The notes beneath the pieces are model-generated. The model saw nothing but the letters and a program-made list of their open reading frames with translations, was not told the DNA's origin and did no database searches. A DNA stretch of 50,974 nucleotides from Brevibacterium senegalense (lineage in GTDB: Bacteria; Actinomycetota; Actinomycetes; Actinomycetales; Brevibacteriaceae), in the NCBI RefSeq assembly GCF_000285835.1, contig NZ_HE978606.1, positions 172,059 to 223,032 on the forward strand. The letters run 5' to 3'. Below are positions 36,507 to 44,848 of the stretch, one piece after another. Made by a program: the position numbers and the translations under genes. Each line of letters opens with the position of its first letter. Position 1 is the first letter of the stretch.

Positions 36507-37198
36507 ATCGCGGTGCCGCCGGCCGCTGGGCCGTCAGCACGGCCGCCGCTGCCGCCGTGCTGCTGGTGAGTGGTTGCGGCCTGGTGGGCGTGCGCCTGTC
36601 CGATGAGGCGGGTGCGCCACTGCGGGTGGGCGCCCAGCCGACGATGGGCCCGGAGCCCGAGCCCACGGAGACCACCGACCCCGCCCTCGAGGGCATGGAG
36701 CTGAAGAACGTCACGTTCTCCGGCGACTGCCCCGCGCGGGTGGGTCTCTACCTCCCGGACGACTGGACGTCGAATTCGACGGGATCGTCGTTCGCCGCAT
36801 TCCCCACCACGGGCGGTTTCGACGGACCCCGGCTGTCGGTCCTGTGCTCGGATGCGTTCGCGGATTCCGCATCCGCATCCGTGTCGTCGACACAGGAGTA
36901 CCAGTTCACCGACGACGAGACCCAGGTCGTCGCCGAGCACATGGGTCAGGTGGGTCCCGGCTACTCGTGGGTGTACGAGGCGAACCTGGGCTCCGAGGAG
37001 ACGATGGCGAGCTTCAGCGACGAGCCCACCACCGCGGTGGCCGCGTCGATCGCCTATCCGATCTCCGGGAAGCTCTACGACCTGAGCGTCACCTATTACT
37101 TCAACACGGATGACACGGAGACCCGGGACCAGGCGGTCGCGTCGCTGTCGAACCTGCAGGTCGAGGGCGTGACGGTCAGCAGTCCCGCCGACTGGTGA
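36503..37198 (+). CDS. predicted lipoprotein of unknown function
   Basis: A 231-residue protein with a lipoprotein signal: hydrophobic stretch, then the lipobox VSGC with Cys25. A Pro/Glu/Thr linker precedes a globular extracellular domain (about 60-230) with paired cysteines (SGDCPARVGLYLP and LSVLCSD) and beta-rich sequence; I cannot name the fold. The GTG at 36503 overlaps the kinase stop in GTGA, with GGGGGAGG upstream. Because it is coupled to a kinase without its own sensor domain, it may be an accessory sensor; this is inference. Confidence 0.82.
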   Translation: MNRGAAGRWAVSTAAAAAVLLVSGCGLVGVRLSDEAGAPLRVGAQPTMGPEPEPTETTDPALEGMELKNVTFSGDCPARVGLYLPDDWTSNSTGSSFAAFPTTGGFDGPRLSVLCSDAFADSASASVSSTQEYQFTDDETQVVAEHMGQVGPGYSWVYEANLGSEETMASFSDEPTTAVAASIAYPISGKLYDLSVTYYFNTDDTETRDQAVASLSNLQVEGVTVSSPADW

Positions 37199-37233
37199 GC
37201 TGAGCGCTCGCGGCCAGCACCCCTGCTTCGGCG

Positions 37234-38046
37234 TCAGTACCCCTGTCGCGGCGCGGCCTGCGGGACGGGCGTCCCCGTCGCGTGGGCGCGGATCTCGTTG
37301 ACGCCCTGCACGGCTCCGCGGGCGAACACGGACAGATCCGCGCCGTCGCTCAGCACGGTGTACCCCTTGTCCCACGCGAGGCGGGCCACGTCGAGGGTGG
37401 GGCAGAAGAGCCCCAGCGCGGTCCCGGTCTCACGGCCGGCGGCCGCGACCTCGTCCAGCGCGTCGAGGAAGACGGGAGCGTCCCACTGACCCGGCACGCC
37501 CAGGTTGGTCGTGAGGTCGAGCGGTCCCACGAAGAGGACGTCCACGCCCTCGACGGCGCCGATCGCCCGCGCGTTCCGCACCGCGCCGGGAGTCTCGATC
37601 TGCGGCAGGAACACCGTCGACCGATTGGCAGTCGCCTGGCTGATGGCCGGATCGCCGCCCGCGTAGAGGTCGTGCGCCAGCCCGAAGGCGGAGCCGCGGG
37701 TGCCCACCGGCGGGTACTTCATCCACGACACCATCTCCGCAGCCTGCTCCGCGGTCTCCACCCACGGCATCATGATCCCCTCCGCGCCCGCGTCCAGCGC
37801 GGTGGAGACGAGGTCCTTCCGGTGCCCGGCGACACGCACGAACGTGGTGATGCCGCTGCGGCGGGCCACGGCGATCGACGCGCGGACCTCATCCAGGGAC
37901 CAACCCGTGTGCTCCAGGTCGAGGAGGATCCAGTCGTGTCCCGCGCGGGCGCAGATCGCCCCGATCCCCGGCGTCGCGAACTCGAGGGTGAACAGGCCCA
38001 CCTGCGGAGCGCCCGTGCGCAGGGCGTCTCTGAACGTCGTCGTCAT
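37234..38046 (-). CDS. HpcH/HpaI aldolase/citrate lyase family protein
   Basis: A 270-residue class II metal-dependent aldolase of the HpcH/HpaI family, cleaving 2-keto-3-deoxy acids to pyruvate and an aldehyde in characterised members. Visible motifs are WILLDLEHTGWSLDEV with an early catalytic region, FVRVAGHRKDLVSTALDAGAEGIMMPWVET, LPQIETPGAVRNA with the metal Glu, and LFVGPLDLTTNLGVPGQ with the metal Asp. The ATG at 38046 fits the family start; an ATG at 38118 in frame would add 24 unlikely residues. TACAGT lies six bases upstream, so it is probably leaderless. Substrate unknown. Confidence 0.88.
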   Translation of the reverse strand: MTTTFRDALRTGAPQVGLFTLEFATPGIGAICARAGHDWILLDLEHTGWSLDEVRASIAVARRSGITTFVRVAGHRKDLVSTALDAGAEGIMMPWVETAEQAAEMVSWMKYPPVGTRGSAFGLAHDLYAGGDPAISQATANRSTVFLPQIETPGAVRNARAIGAVEGVDVLFVGPLDLTTNLGVPGQWDAPVFLDALDEVAAAGRETGTALGLFCPTLDVARLAWDKGYTVLSDGADLSVFARGAVQGVNEIRAHATGTPVPQAAPRQGY

Positions 38047-38052
38047 GCTGTC

Positions 38053-38058
38053 ACTGTA
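38053..38058 (-). promoter_or_regulatory. -10 box for leaderless HpcH/HpaI-type gene
   Basis: On the minus strand TACAGT, six bases, ATG at 38046, with no Shine-Dalgarno sequence in between. Confidence 0.5.
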
Positions 38059-38108
38059 GCGAACGCGGTGGAAGCACCCGCGACGCGGTTCGTGGGATCC
38101 TTGGGGGC

Positions 38109-38704
38109 ATGGACGCACTTCTCCTCATCGATGCCGCCGCGGACCGCTTCCCGGCAGCCCCTCCCCAGCCCCTGCTCGACCTCGTCGCCGCGTCCGAGGC
38201 GCGGGCGGGGTCATCGTGCACGTCGCCCAGGCGGCCCTGGACAACGGCGAGGCGGCCCAGGACAGCACTCGGGCCGTCCAGAACAGCGTCGCGGTCGAGG
38301 TCGACGGCACCGCCGCCGAGGCCGCGGCTGAGTCGGACGACGCTGTCGCCCCGCCGCGGATCGATTCCCTCGTGGGGACGCGGGAGGACGAGCTCGTGCT
38401 CGTCTCCGCGGTGCCGGACGCCTTCGAGGGCGTCGAAGACCTGGCCGAGGGCCTCGACGACCTGGGCGTCGACCGCATCATCCTGGCGGGCTCGAACGTG
38501 CGCGGCGGGCTCGAGCAGTCCGGGTACGCGGCCCTGGCGATCGGCTTCGAGCTGGTCGTCGTGCGCGACGGACTGGGTGAGGGCGCAGCGGATCGTGAGG
38601 GGGCAGCGGACCCGGCCGCGGCCTCGGGAGCGGACTGGCCAGCCCAGCTGGAAGCCGCCGGTGCGGTGCTGACCGCAGGCGCGGACGTGTGGCTCAAGAT
38701 GTGA
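38109..38704 (+). pseudogene. isochorismatase-like gene with -1 frameshift and lost catalytic residues
   Basis: The ATG frame from 38109 gives MDALLLIDAAADRF..., the family's first strand with the catalytic Asp, up to about base 38207. The rest of the domain continues in the frame shifted by one base: GVIVHVAQAALDNG, then VPDAFEGVEDLAEGLDDLGV, RIILAGSNVRGGLEQSGYAALAIGFELVVVRD, ending at 38704. The join is at a GGGG run (38207-38210); one added G restores a single protein of about 198 residues. The catalytic Lys (before the AFEG motif) and the nucleophile Cys (here Gly-Gly in NVRGGLEQ) are both missing. It is either a decayed or non-enzymatic homologue, a programmed frameshift, or a sequencing error. 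Confidence 0.68.
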
Positions 38705-38759
38705 CGGTGCCGCGCACGCCCTGGGCATGACAGGGCCGCGCATGTCCGCAGCCGGACGC

Positions 38760-38796
38760 GACGATGGCCGGGAGCGAATCGCTCCCGGCCATCGTC
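38760..38796. terminator. strong bidirectional hairpin terminator
   Basis: A perfect 17-bp stem (arms 38760-38776 and 38780-38796) closed by a three-base AAT loop, between the converging isochorismatase-like gene and the betaine transporter operon. No T-tract, but the stability is very high. Confidence 0.85.
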
Positions 38797-38850
38797 ATGC
38801 GTCGTGCGTCTCAGGCGTCAGGGACGCCCGGGGACGGTCTGCGCCACTGG

Positions 38851-39840
38851 TCAGCCCAGCGCGCCGGCCTTCCAGTCCTCGACGAACTGGCCGTTGTCGC
38901 CGACCCACTCCTCGACGGCGCCGTCCAGGTCCTCGCCACCGAAGTTCTCCTCGGAGAACATGACGTTCTCCAGGCTGGCGAGGTTCTCGTCATCGATCAC
39001 GAGGTTCTTCAGCAGCTGCGTGACCTGCGGGTTGTCCTCCGCGAAGCCGGGACGCGCGAAGTTGAAGATCGTCTCCGCTTCGCCCATCGCGCCCTCGGGA
39101 TCCTCGAGGTCGCGGACCGGGAACGCGTCGTAGGCCCAGTGCGGACGCCACAGGGTGACGGCGACGTTCTCGCCGGCATCCGTGGACGACTGGAGCTGCG
39201 CCAGCATCGCCGGGGTCGAGGAGATCGCGAACTCCCAGTCCTCGAGGCCGTAGGTGGGGATGGCCTCGTCCTCGGTGACGCGGGTCAGACCCGCGCCCGC
39301 CTCGATGCCGTACAGCGTGCCGCCGTACTCGTCCTGCATGTCCGCGAGGTCCGCGATGGACTGCGCCGGGGAGTCCTCGTTGACCGCGATCGTGAGCTTC
39401 GCGTTGTCGTACCAGCAGCCGGCCGTCTCCAGGTCGTCGCCGTACTGCTCGAGGTAGTCCTCGTGGGTGATCGGCATCCAGCCGTCCATGACGAAGTCGA
39501 TGTCGCCGCCGGCCACGGCGGTGAACGCCGGGCCCGCGTCGAACGACTCGACGGCGACGGTGTAGCCGTCCTCCTCGAGGACGTGCTTCGTCAGGTGCGC
39601 GGCGGCGAAGGACTCGTCCCAGCCGTTGAACGCACCGATCGTGATGTCCGTGTTCTCGTCCGACGCCAGGTCGACCTCAGCGGACTCAGCGCCGGGGCTG
39701 CACTCCGCCCACTCGCCGCCGCCGGTGTCCTCCGAGGCCTCCGCCTCCGGGGTGTCGGCGTCGGTGGCACCGCACGCGGTGAGGGTGAGCAGGCCGGCGG
39801 CGAGAGCGCCGGTGAGCGGCATGAGTGTTGACTTCTTCAT
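38851..39840 (-). CDS. glycine betaine/proline ABC transporter substrate-binding lipoprotein
   Basis: A 329-residue secreted lipoprotein: signal peptide with lipobox LTAC (Cys23), an acidic linker, and an OpuAC-type quaternary-amine binding domain (ITIGAFNGWDESFAAAHLT near the start, DFVMDGWMPITHEDYLEQYG, GIEAGAGLTRVTEDEAI, VTLWRPHWAYDAFPVRDLED). Trp residues in these blocks are typical of the aromatic cage for betaine. The ATG at 39840 has AAAGGGAG upstream. It is the last gene of the operon, 38 bp after the permease. The ligand is betaine, proline or a related compatible solute, by family. Confidence 0.93.
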   Translation of the reverse strand: MKKSTLMPLTGALAAGLLTLTACGATDADTPEAEASEDTGGGEWAECSPGAESAEVDLASDENTDITIGAFNGWDESFAAAHLTKHVLEEDGYTVAVESFDAGPAFTAVAGGDIDFVMDGWMPITHEDYLEQYGDDLETAGCWYDNAKLTIAVNEDSPAQSIADLADMQDEYGGTLYGIEAGAGLTRVTEDEAIPTYGLEDWEFAISSTPAMLAQLQSSTDAGENVAVTLWRPHWAYDAFPVRDLEDPEGAMGEAETIFNFARPGFAEDNPQVTQLLKNLVIDDENLASLENVMFSEENFGGEDLDGAVEEWVGDNGQFVEDWKAGALG

Positions 39841-39878
39841 GTCTGGACTCCCTTTCTGTGTGACGTTGGATGTGTCGC

Positions 39879-40817
39879 TCAGGACGCGCGCTTGGCGCGC
39901 TCGAGCGGGGTCTTGCTGCCCAGACCGGCGGTGACGCGGTCCAGGTAGACGGCCAGGATGACGACCGCCAGTCCGGCCTCGACGCCGATGCCCACGTTCA
40001 GGCGGCTGATCGCACCCACGACCTCGCCGCCCAGACCGCCCGAGCCGGCCATGCCGGCGAGGACGACCATCGACAGCGCGAGCATGATGACCTGGTTGAT
40101 GCCGGCCATGATGGTCGCCATCGCCAGGGGCAGCTGCACCTTGAAGAGGATGTGGGCGGGGGTCGCGCCGAACGCCTGTGCGGCCTCGACCTTGTCCTCC
40201 GCGACCTGGCGGATCGCCAGCTCCGTGAGGCGGACCCCCGGGGGCATCGCGAAGATGATGGTCGCGAACGCGCCGGGAACGACGCCCACGCTGAACATGA
40301 CGATCGCGGGGACCAGGTAGGCCAGTGCGGGCATCGCCTGCATGAAGTCGAGGATCGGCTTGAGGATCGTGGAGACGATCTGCGACTTCGCCGCCAGCAC
40401 GCCCAGGGGCAGTGCCAGGATGAGCGCGACGATGACCGCCACGAGGACGAGCGCCAGCGTCGACATGGCGTTCTCCCACTGGGCCAGGGCCCAGATGGCG
40501 TAGAAGCCCAGGACGGTGAAGAGCGCGACCTTCCAGTTCGAGGCGATCCAGGCGATGCCCGCGAAGACGAGGATCATCGCGAAGATGATGAGCGCGCGCA
40601 GGACGCTCGAATCCGCGATCGCTCCGTTGTCGACGAGGATCTTGGGGAACGCGAGGATCTGGAAGAGGAGCTGGTACGTGCTCTGCATGAGCCACGTGAA
40701 GGCGTCCAGCAGCCAGCCGAAGACGTTGCCGAACCAGGTGATGAAGCTGTCGGCCCAATCGCCCAGCGGGATCCGCGGGTAGAGGAAGTCGAGGAGACTC
40801 AGAGCGACGGCGTTCAT
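39879..40817 (-). CDS. glycine betaine/proline ABC transporter permease
   Basis: A 312-residue permease of the ProW/OpuAB type, with about six to seven transmembrane helices. The conserved cytoplasmic EAA loop reads EDKVEAAQAFGATPAHILFKVQLPLAMATIMAG in two overlapping parts (key residues E-A-A-x3-G). The long N-terminal part before the first core helices (LDFLYPRIPLGDWADSFITW) is typical of ProW. The ATG at 40817 overlaps the ATPase stop in ATGA. Confidence 0.94.
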   Translation of the reverse strand: MNAVALSLLDFLYPRIPLGDWADSFITWFGNVFGWLLDAFTWLMQSTYQLLFQILAFPKILVDNGAIADSSVLRALIIFAMILVFAGIAWIASNWKVALFTVLGFYAIWALAQWENAMSTLALVLVAVIVALILALPLGVLAAKSQIVSTILKPILDFMQAMPALAYLVPAIVMFSVGVVPGAFATIIFAMPPGVRLTELAIRQVAEDKVEAAQAFGATPAHILFKVQLPLAMATIMAGINQVIMLALSMVVLAGMAGSGGLGGEVVGAISRLNVGIGVEAGLAVVILAVYLDRVTAGLGSKTPLERAKRAS

Positions 40818-42208
40818 CGGTCGGCTCCCATCGTGTCGTCGGTCGGTCCTTCGGAGGCGGGATCACCCGGCAGGGGCTCGTCGGGCTCATCGACGTGGCC
40901 GGCCCCGGCCGCGGCGATGCCCGGCTTGGGCTCCGGCGCGTCGTCGTCCTGGGCGGTGAAGGCCTCGGCGTCGTCCTGCGGCTCGACGTTCGCCGGCAGC
41001 GGGGTGACGGCGGGCATCTCCCCTGTCGACGGACCGACCTGCGACATCGACGAGAGGACCGCGATGCGGGGGATGACGCCCAGCAGGCGGTTGTCCCCGT
41101 CGACGACGGCCAGCGGGACGCGGGCGGTCGACGAGGGCGCGAAGAGTTCGGACAGCGGGGTGTCCGGTCCCACGGTGAGGATGCCGTCCGTCTCGACGTA
41201 GTCGCTCAGGACCGTGGCACCGTCGCGGGCGGCGCGGACAGCGGCGCGGTCGTCGACCGCGCCCAGCAGGTGCCGGGTGCTGTCGATGACGAAGAGGCCG
41301 GAGACCCGCTCGCGCTCGAACAGGCGCATCGCGGTGCGGGGGCCGGCCGAGTGGCGGACCACTGCGGTCGTGTCCTGCATGATCGACGAGGCCGTCAGCA
41401 CGCGCGTGCGGTCGACGTCCTGGACGAAGTTCGCGACGTAGTCGTCCGTGGGGCGCGTGAGGATGTCCTCCGAGGTGCCGATCTGCGCGATCCGGCCGTC
41501 GCGCATGACCGCGATCCGATCGCCCAGGTACATCGCCTCGTTGAGGTCGTGGGTGATGAAGACGATCGTCTTCTCCAGCGTGCTCTGCAGCTCCACCAGC
41601 TGGTCCTGCATCTCGCGGCGGATGAGCGGGTCGAGGGCGGAGAACGCCTCGTCCATGAGGAGGATGTCCGTCTCCGCTGCCAGGGCGCGGGCCAGTCCCA
41701 CGCGCTGCTGCATGCCGCCGGACAGCTGGTTGGGGTACTTGTCGCCCCAGCCGCCCAGGCCCACGGTGTTGAGCCACTCGTCCGCGCGCTCCCGCGCCTC
41801 CTTGCGGGGGACGCCCTGCAGATCGAGGCTGTAGGCGGCGTTCTCTCGCACCGTCCGGTGGGGGAGGAGCGCGAAGTGCTGGAAGACCATCGAGATGCTG
41901 TCGCGGCGGACCTGGCGCAGCTGGGTGGGCCCCATCGCGCTGATGTCCTTGCCGGCGATCTCGATCGTGCCGTCCGACGGGGCCCAGAGGCCGTTGATCA
42001 TGCGGATCAGGGTCGACTTGCCGGAGCCCGAGAGGCCCATGACCACGAAGATCTCACCACGGCTGACCTCGAAGCTCGCATCGATGACGGCGGCCGTACC
42101 GAGGTCGGCGACCTCTGAACGGTCGGCGCCCGCTTTGATGCGCTTGACGACTTCCTTCTCGTTACGCCCGAAGACCTTCCAGACGTGCGAGGCGCGGACT
42201 GCTGACAC
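40814..42208 (-). CDS. glycine betaine/proline ABC transporter ATPase with CBS domains
   Basis: A 464-residue ProV/OpuAA-type ATPase. Walker A GLSGSGKST near 60, Q-loop MVFQHFALLPH, signature NQLSGGMQQRVGLARAL, Walker B DILLMDEAFSALDPLIR, and switch His in FITHDLNEA. A tandem CBS pair (about 275-390) follows, the ionic-strength sensor in OpuA-type importers. A 70-residue acidic Pro-rich tail is unusual. The GTG at 42208 is chosen for AAGGA nine bases upstream. First gene of the operon; salt induction is likely but no known operator is recognised. Confidence 0.95.
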   Translation of the reverse strand: MSAVRASHVWKVFGRNEKEVVKRIKAGADRSEVADLGTAAVIDASFEVSRGEIFVVMGLSGSGKSTLIRMINGLWAPSDGTIEIAGKDISAMGPTQLRQVRRDSISMVFQHFALLPHRTVRENAAYSLDLQGVPRKEARERADEWLNTVGLGGWGDKYPNQLSGGMQQRVGLARALAAETDILLMDEAFSALDPLIRREMQDQLVELQSTLEKTIVFITHDLNEAMYLGDRIAVMRDGRIAQIGTSEDILTRPTDDYVANFVQDVDRTRVLTASSIMQDTTAVVRHSAGPRTAMRLFERERVSGLFVIDSTRHLLGAVDDRAAVRAARDGATVLSDYVETDGILTVGPDTPLSELFAPSSTARVPLAVVDGDNRLLGVIPRIAVLSSMSQVGPSTGEMPAVTPLPANVEPQDDAEAFTAQDDDAPEPKPGIAAAGAGHVDEPDEPLPGDPASEGPTDDTMGADR

Positions 42209-42440
42209 GTGACCGCATCCTTCCAATCGGGGACAGTGGGCCCGGTGCACCGGCGAGGCCCTCCGGGGCGACCCGAAGGGCGGACTCGGCGGGTCGCCGT
42301 ATTGCCACGATTTCCGGTGTCCCAGTCTAGACGCGGGTATGTGGAAAACCATGTGGAATCCGGGCTGGAAAGTGGCTGAACATGCGACTGTGATGTGCGA
42401 CACGCCATCTGACCTGCAAAAACACCCGAAAGTGCTTGTT

Positions 42441-42456
42441 ACCCTATCGTTAGGGT
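42441..42456. promoter_or_regulatory. ACCCTA/TAGGGT inverted repeat, possible operator
   Basis: Six-base perfect arms with a TCGT loop in the long spacer upstream of the betaine transporter operon. TTGTTA just before it resembles a plus-strand -35. It is not followed by a T-tract and lies between divergent genes, so an operator is more likely than a terminator. Confidence 0.3.
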
Positions 42457-42596
42457 GGTTGTAAGGATTCTTGCGGATCGTTGCCAGGAACCGGCAGAAC
42501 GGGGGATGGGGGCCGCGCGAGATTCCCACGATGCGGGAGTCGGTGCCGCGGATTCCCCGCTGATCGGTCGGATCCTGAGTGCTGCCCGTGTCTGGG

Positions 42597-42602
42597 TAGA
42601 GT
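42597..42602 (+). promoter_or_regulatory. -10 box for leaderless aroD
   Basis: TAGAGT, six bases, then ATG at 42609; there is no ribosome binding site. Confidence 0.5.
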
Positions 42603-42608
42603 GCCCGC

Positions 42609-43397
42609 ATGACGTCGCGCACCCCACTGAGCCCGCTCCCATTCTCCCCTGGGACCGGTCCCGCGATCATCGTCCCGATCCTCGCCCCGACCCCCGCCGA
42701 GGCCGCTGACCGGGCCCGTGCGGCTGCGGCCGCCGCTGGCGTGGACGTGCTGGAGTGGCGGATCGACGAGCACGTGGCCGGGGGGCTGCTGGATGCGGGC
42801 GTGCGGGAGGCGGCGGGCACGCCGGAGGTCGACGGGTCCGCGGAGCTGCGCACCGCCTACGACGAGATCGCGGCTCCGGGCGTGCCCGTGCTCGTGACCG
42901 TCCGCTCGCAGACGGAGGGCGGCCACTGCCCGGACGACCGCTACGCCGAGGCCGTCGAAGCCGCGATCGCCCTGCGGCCGGCCGCCGTCGATGTCGAGAT
43001 GGGACGGGAGGAGGCGGGACGGCTGCTGGCGGCGGCCTCGGACGCGGGGGTGTCGACCGTCGTGTCCGCGCACGCGTGGGAGGCGACGCCCACGGCGCAG
43101 GAGTTGGACGCGGCCTTCGCGGTCATGGCCGGGAGTGGGGCGGACGTCGTGAAGATCGCGGTGACGCCGCAGTCCACGGCGGACGTCCTCACGCTGCTGG
43201 GCGCGACGGCGCGGGCGGCGGAGAGCCTGGACGTGCCGGTCATCGGCATCGCGATGGGGGAGCTGGGGCGGGTCAGCCGGCTGTGCGGCGGCGAGTTCGG
43301 GTCCGCGGCGACGTTCGCGACGGTGGGCGAGGGGTCCGCGCCCGGACAGATGACAGCGGAGCAGGTCGCCGTCGTCCGGTCGTACCTGCCCCGCTGA
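42609..43397 (+). CDS. aroD: type I 3-dehydroquinate dehydratase
   Basis: A 262-residue shikimate-pathway enzyme that dehydrates 3-dehydroquinate through a Schiff base. The active site is complete: Glu in VLEWRID, Arg in TVRSQTEGG, His155 in VVSAHAWEATP, the Schiff-base Lys182 in VVKIAVTPQS, and the late GIAMGELGRVSRLCGGEFGS. Type II AroQ is the usual enzyme in actinobacteria, but type I also occurs. Monocistronic, convergent with the DUF4235 gene. Confidence 0.95.
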   Translation: MTSRTPLSPLPFSPGTGPAIIVPILAPTPAEAADRARAAAAAAGVDVLEWRIDEHVAGGLLDAGVREAAGTPEVDGSAELRTAYDEIAAPGVPVLVTVRSQTEGGHCPDDRYAEAVEAAIALRPAAVDVEMGREEAGRLLAAASDAGVSTVVSAHAWEATPTAQELDAAFAVMAGSGADVVKIAVTPQSTADVLTLLGATARAAESLDVPVIGIAMGELGRVSRLCGGEFGSAATFATVGEGSAPGQMTAEQVAVVRSYLPR

Positions 43398-43422
43398 GGA
43401 GAGCGCGCGTGAGCGCTGAGGC

Positions 43423-43722
43423 TCAGGCCTCCAGCTTGGAGGTCTTCTTCTGCATGTTCTTGGGCAGTGCCTCATCGCCGAAGCGGCTGCGGATGTTCTT
43501 CGCCGCATAGCGCTGGATCGTCAGTCGGACGACCGCGACGCCCACACCGGAGACGATCGTCCAGGCGAGCGCCTCGCCCAGGCCGATCTCATCGTCGTTG
43601 GGGTTCATCGGGACTGAGCGCTTCGTGGACTTCTCCCACACGACTGTGAGCGCCTTGCGGGTTGCCATAGCGGCCAGGGCGGTTCCGCCCACACCGATGA
43701 TCTGCCAAGCGACCTTGCCCAT
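43423..43722 (-). CDS. DUF4235 domain protein
   Basis: A 99-residue small membrane protein with two hydrophobic segments (VAWQIIGVGGTALAAMATRKA and LAWTIVSGVGVAVVRL), with the WEKSTKR element between them and a basic C-terminus. This pattern is DUF4235, restricted to actinobacteria and without known function. The ATG at 43722 is preceded by AGGAGG about six bases upstream. Confidence 0.85.
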   Translation of the reverse strand: MGKVAWQIIGVGGTALAAMATRKALTVVWEKSTKRSVPMNPNDDEIGLGEALAWTIVSGVGVAVVRLTIQRYAAKNIRSRFGDEALPKNMQKKTSKLEA

Positions 43723-43817
43723 CTCGTCCTCCTGCTGGTGGTCGTGTCTGCGTGAGCCTGCGTGGCTCGTGGGAGCCTGCGGATTCAGCCTAGCGCCTCA
43801 GGCGGGCGGGCCGTGCC

Positions 43818-44804
43818 TCACGCCGCGCGGATCCAGTCGTGCAGCTGCGCGGTCAGCGGGGCGTCGACGGTGAGCTCCCGACCGTCGAGGGACAGGATCG
43901 GGACCGCCGTCCGCGTCGAGGACAGGAGCCACGCGCCGTCCGCGGCGAGGACGTCCTCGACGGTCAGGTCTGTGTACCGCACGCGGTGGCCCGCGGCCTC
44001 GGCGCCGGTGAAGGCGGCACGCTGGGTGGTGCCGTGCAGCAGCCCGGCGCGGGGGTCCGGGGTGAGGAGCGCGTCACCGCGGCGGATGACGAGGTTGGCG
44101 GTGGGACCCTCGAGGACGAGGCCGTCCCGGGAGACGAAGAGGGCCTCGTCCGCACCCTGGGCCTTGGCGTGGCGGGCGGCGGCCTGATTCACCGCGTAGG
44201 ACAGGGTCTTCGCGCCGATCAGCAGCCACGGCGCCCGTTCGCCCAGGTAGGCGTCGTATCCGCGGTCCAGGGTGATGACGCGGACGCCGTCCGTGCGCTG
44301 AGCGGCCTGCACCGGGGTCACGGAGATGGGGAATGCCCAGCCGCGGGCGCCGGTGGGGGTTCCCGCCGCCGCATGTGCGGCGGTGTCCGCGTGGGCGTCG
44401 AGGCCGCGGGACAGCGCGTAGCGGACGGAGAACTCGGTGACGGAGTCGTCCAGGCCGGCGACGACCTGGTCGATAACGGCAGCGACCGCCTCATCGAAGA
44501 GCGCGCGCGGCGGGTCCGGCAGCTCGAGCATCGCCGCGGACTGCTGGAACCGCTCGAAGTGCGCCTCCTCGCTGTGGATGCGGTGGGGGCGCGGGGCGGC
44601 AGGTGCGGCGGGTGCCGTGCTTGCTGCTGCGGTCGCGGCGGGGGCTGCGTCACCGGCAGAGGGGCCGACGGAGACGAGGACCGTCTCGAAGATGCCCTCG
44701 CCGCGGTGGATCGCCAGATCCTCGACCGGGAACTGCGCGTCCTCCAGGCGGGCGGTCCTGACGGTCCCCGCCGTCACGTCGATGAGCGCGAGAGGTGTGT
44801 GCAT
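43818..44804 (-). CDS. aminotransferase class IV, aminodeoxychorismate lyase-like
   Basis: A 328-residue fold-type IV PLP enzyme. The early FPVEDLAIHRGEGIFETVL, the cofactor lysine in IGAKTLSYAVNQAAARHAKAQGAD, and DEALFVSRDGLVLEGPTANLV are diagnostic. Aminodeoxychorismate lyase (PabC, folate pathway) and branched-chain or D-amino-acid aminotransferases share these, and I favour PabC-like only from overall resemblance. An Ala/Pro-rich insert (about 50-75) is unusual. The ATG at 44804 has TACGAT seven bases upstream, suggesting a leaderless start; an ATG at 44813 in frame would add three residues. Confidence 0.85.
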   Translation of the reverse strand: MHTPLALIDVTAGTVRTARLEDAQFPVEDLAIHRGEGIFETVLVSVGPSAGDAAPAATAAASTAPAAPAAPRPHRIHSEEAHFERFQQSAAMLELPDPPRALFDEAVAAVIDQVVAGLDDSVTEFSVRYALSRGLDAHADTAAHAAAGTPTGARGWAFPISVTPVQAAQRTDGVRVITLDRGYDAYLGERAPWLLIGAKTLSYAVNQAAARHAKAQGADEALFVSRDGLVLEGPTANLVIRRGDALLTPDPRAGLLHGTTQRAAFTGAEAAGHRVRYTDLTVEDVLAADGAWLLSSTRTAVPILSLDGRELTVDAPLTAQLHDWIRAA

Positions 44805-44811
44805 GCGGCCC

Positions 44812-44817
44812 ATCGTA
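44812..44817 (-). promoter_or_regulatory. -10 box for leaderless aminotransferase class IV gene
   Basis: On the minus strand TACGAT, seven bases, ATG at 44804. This supports 44804 over the in-frame ATG at 44813, which would overlap the box. Confidence 0.45.
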
Positions 44818-44829
44818 TGCGGGTGGGCG

Positions 44830-44847
44830 GGGAGGGGCGCCCCTCCC
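44830..44847. terminator. perfect GC palindrome, terminator of the VIT1-family gene
   Basis: GGGAGGGGC followed at once by GCCCCTCCC, an 18-bp perfect palindrome one base beyond the stop codon of the minus-strand VIT1-type gene. It would fold with a small loop from the centre. Confidence 0.6.
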
Positions 44848-44848
44848 G

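Larger units (their letters stand above)
42209..42608. other. 400-bp divergent regulatory region between betaine operon and aroD
   Basis: No gene seen. For the transporter operon, TAGACT (minus strand, near 42325-42331) is a possible -10 in an AT-richer stretch. A perfect dyad ACCCTA-TCGT-TAGGGT lies at 42441-42456. The aroD end holds TAGAGT directly before the start. Confidence 0.4.

Noticed and set aside
38109..38672. Full 187-codon plus-strand frame as an intact gene
   Set aside because: Only about the first 33 residues are family-like; the rest is Arg/Ser/Pro-rich, while the homology continues in the shifted frame.
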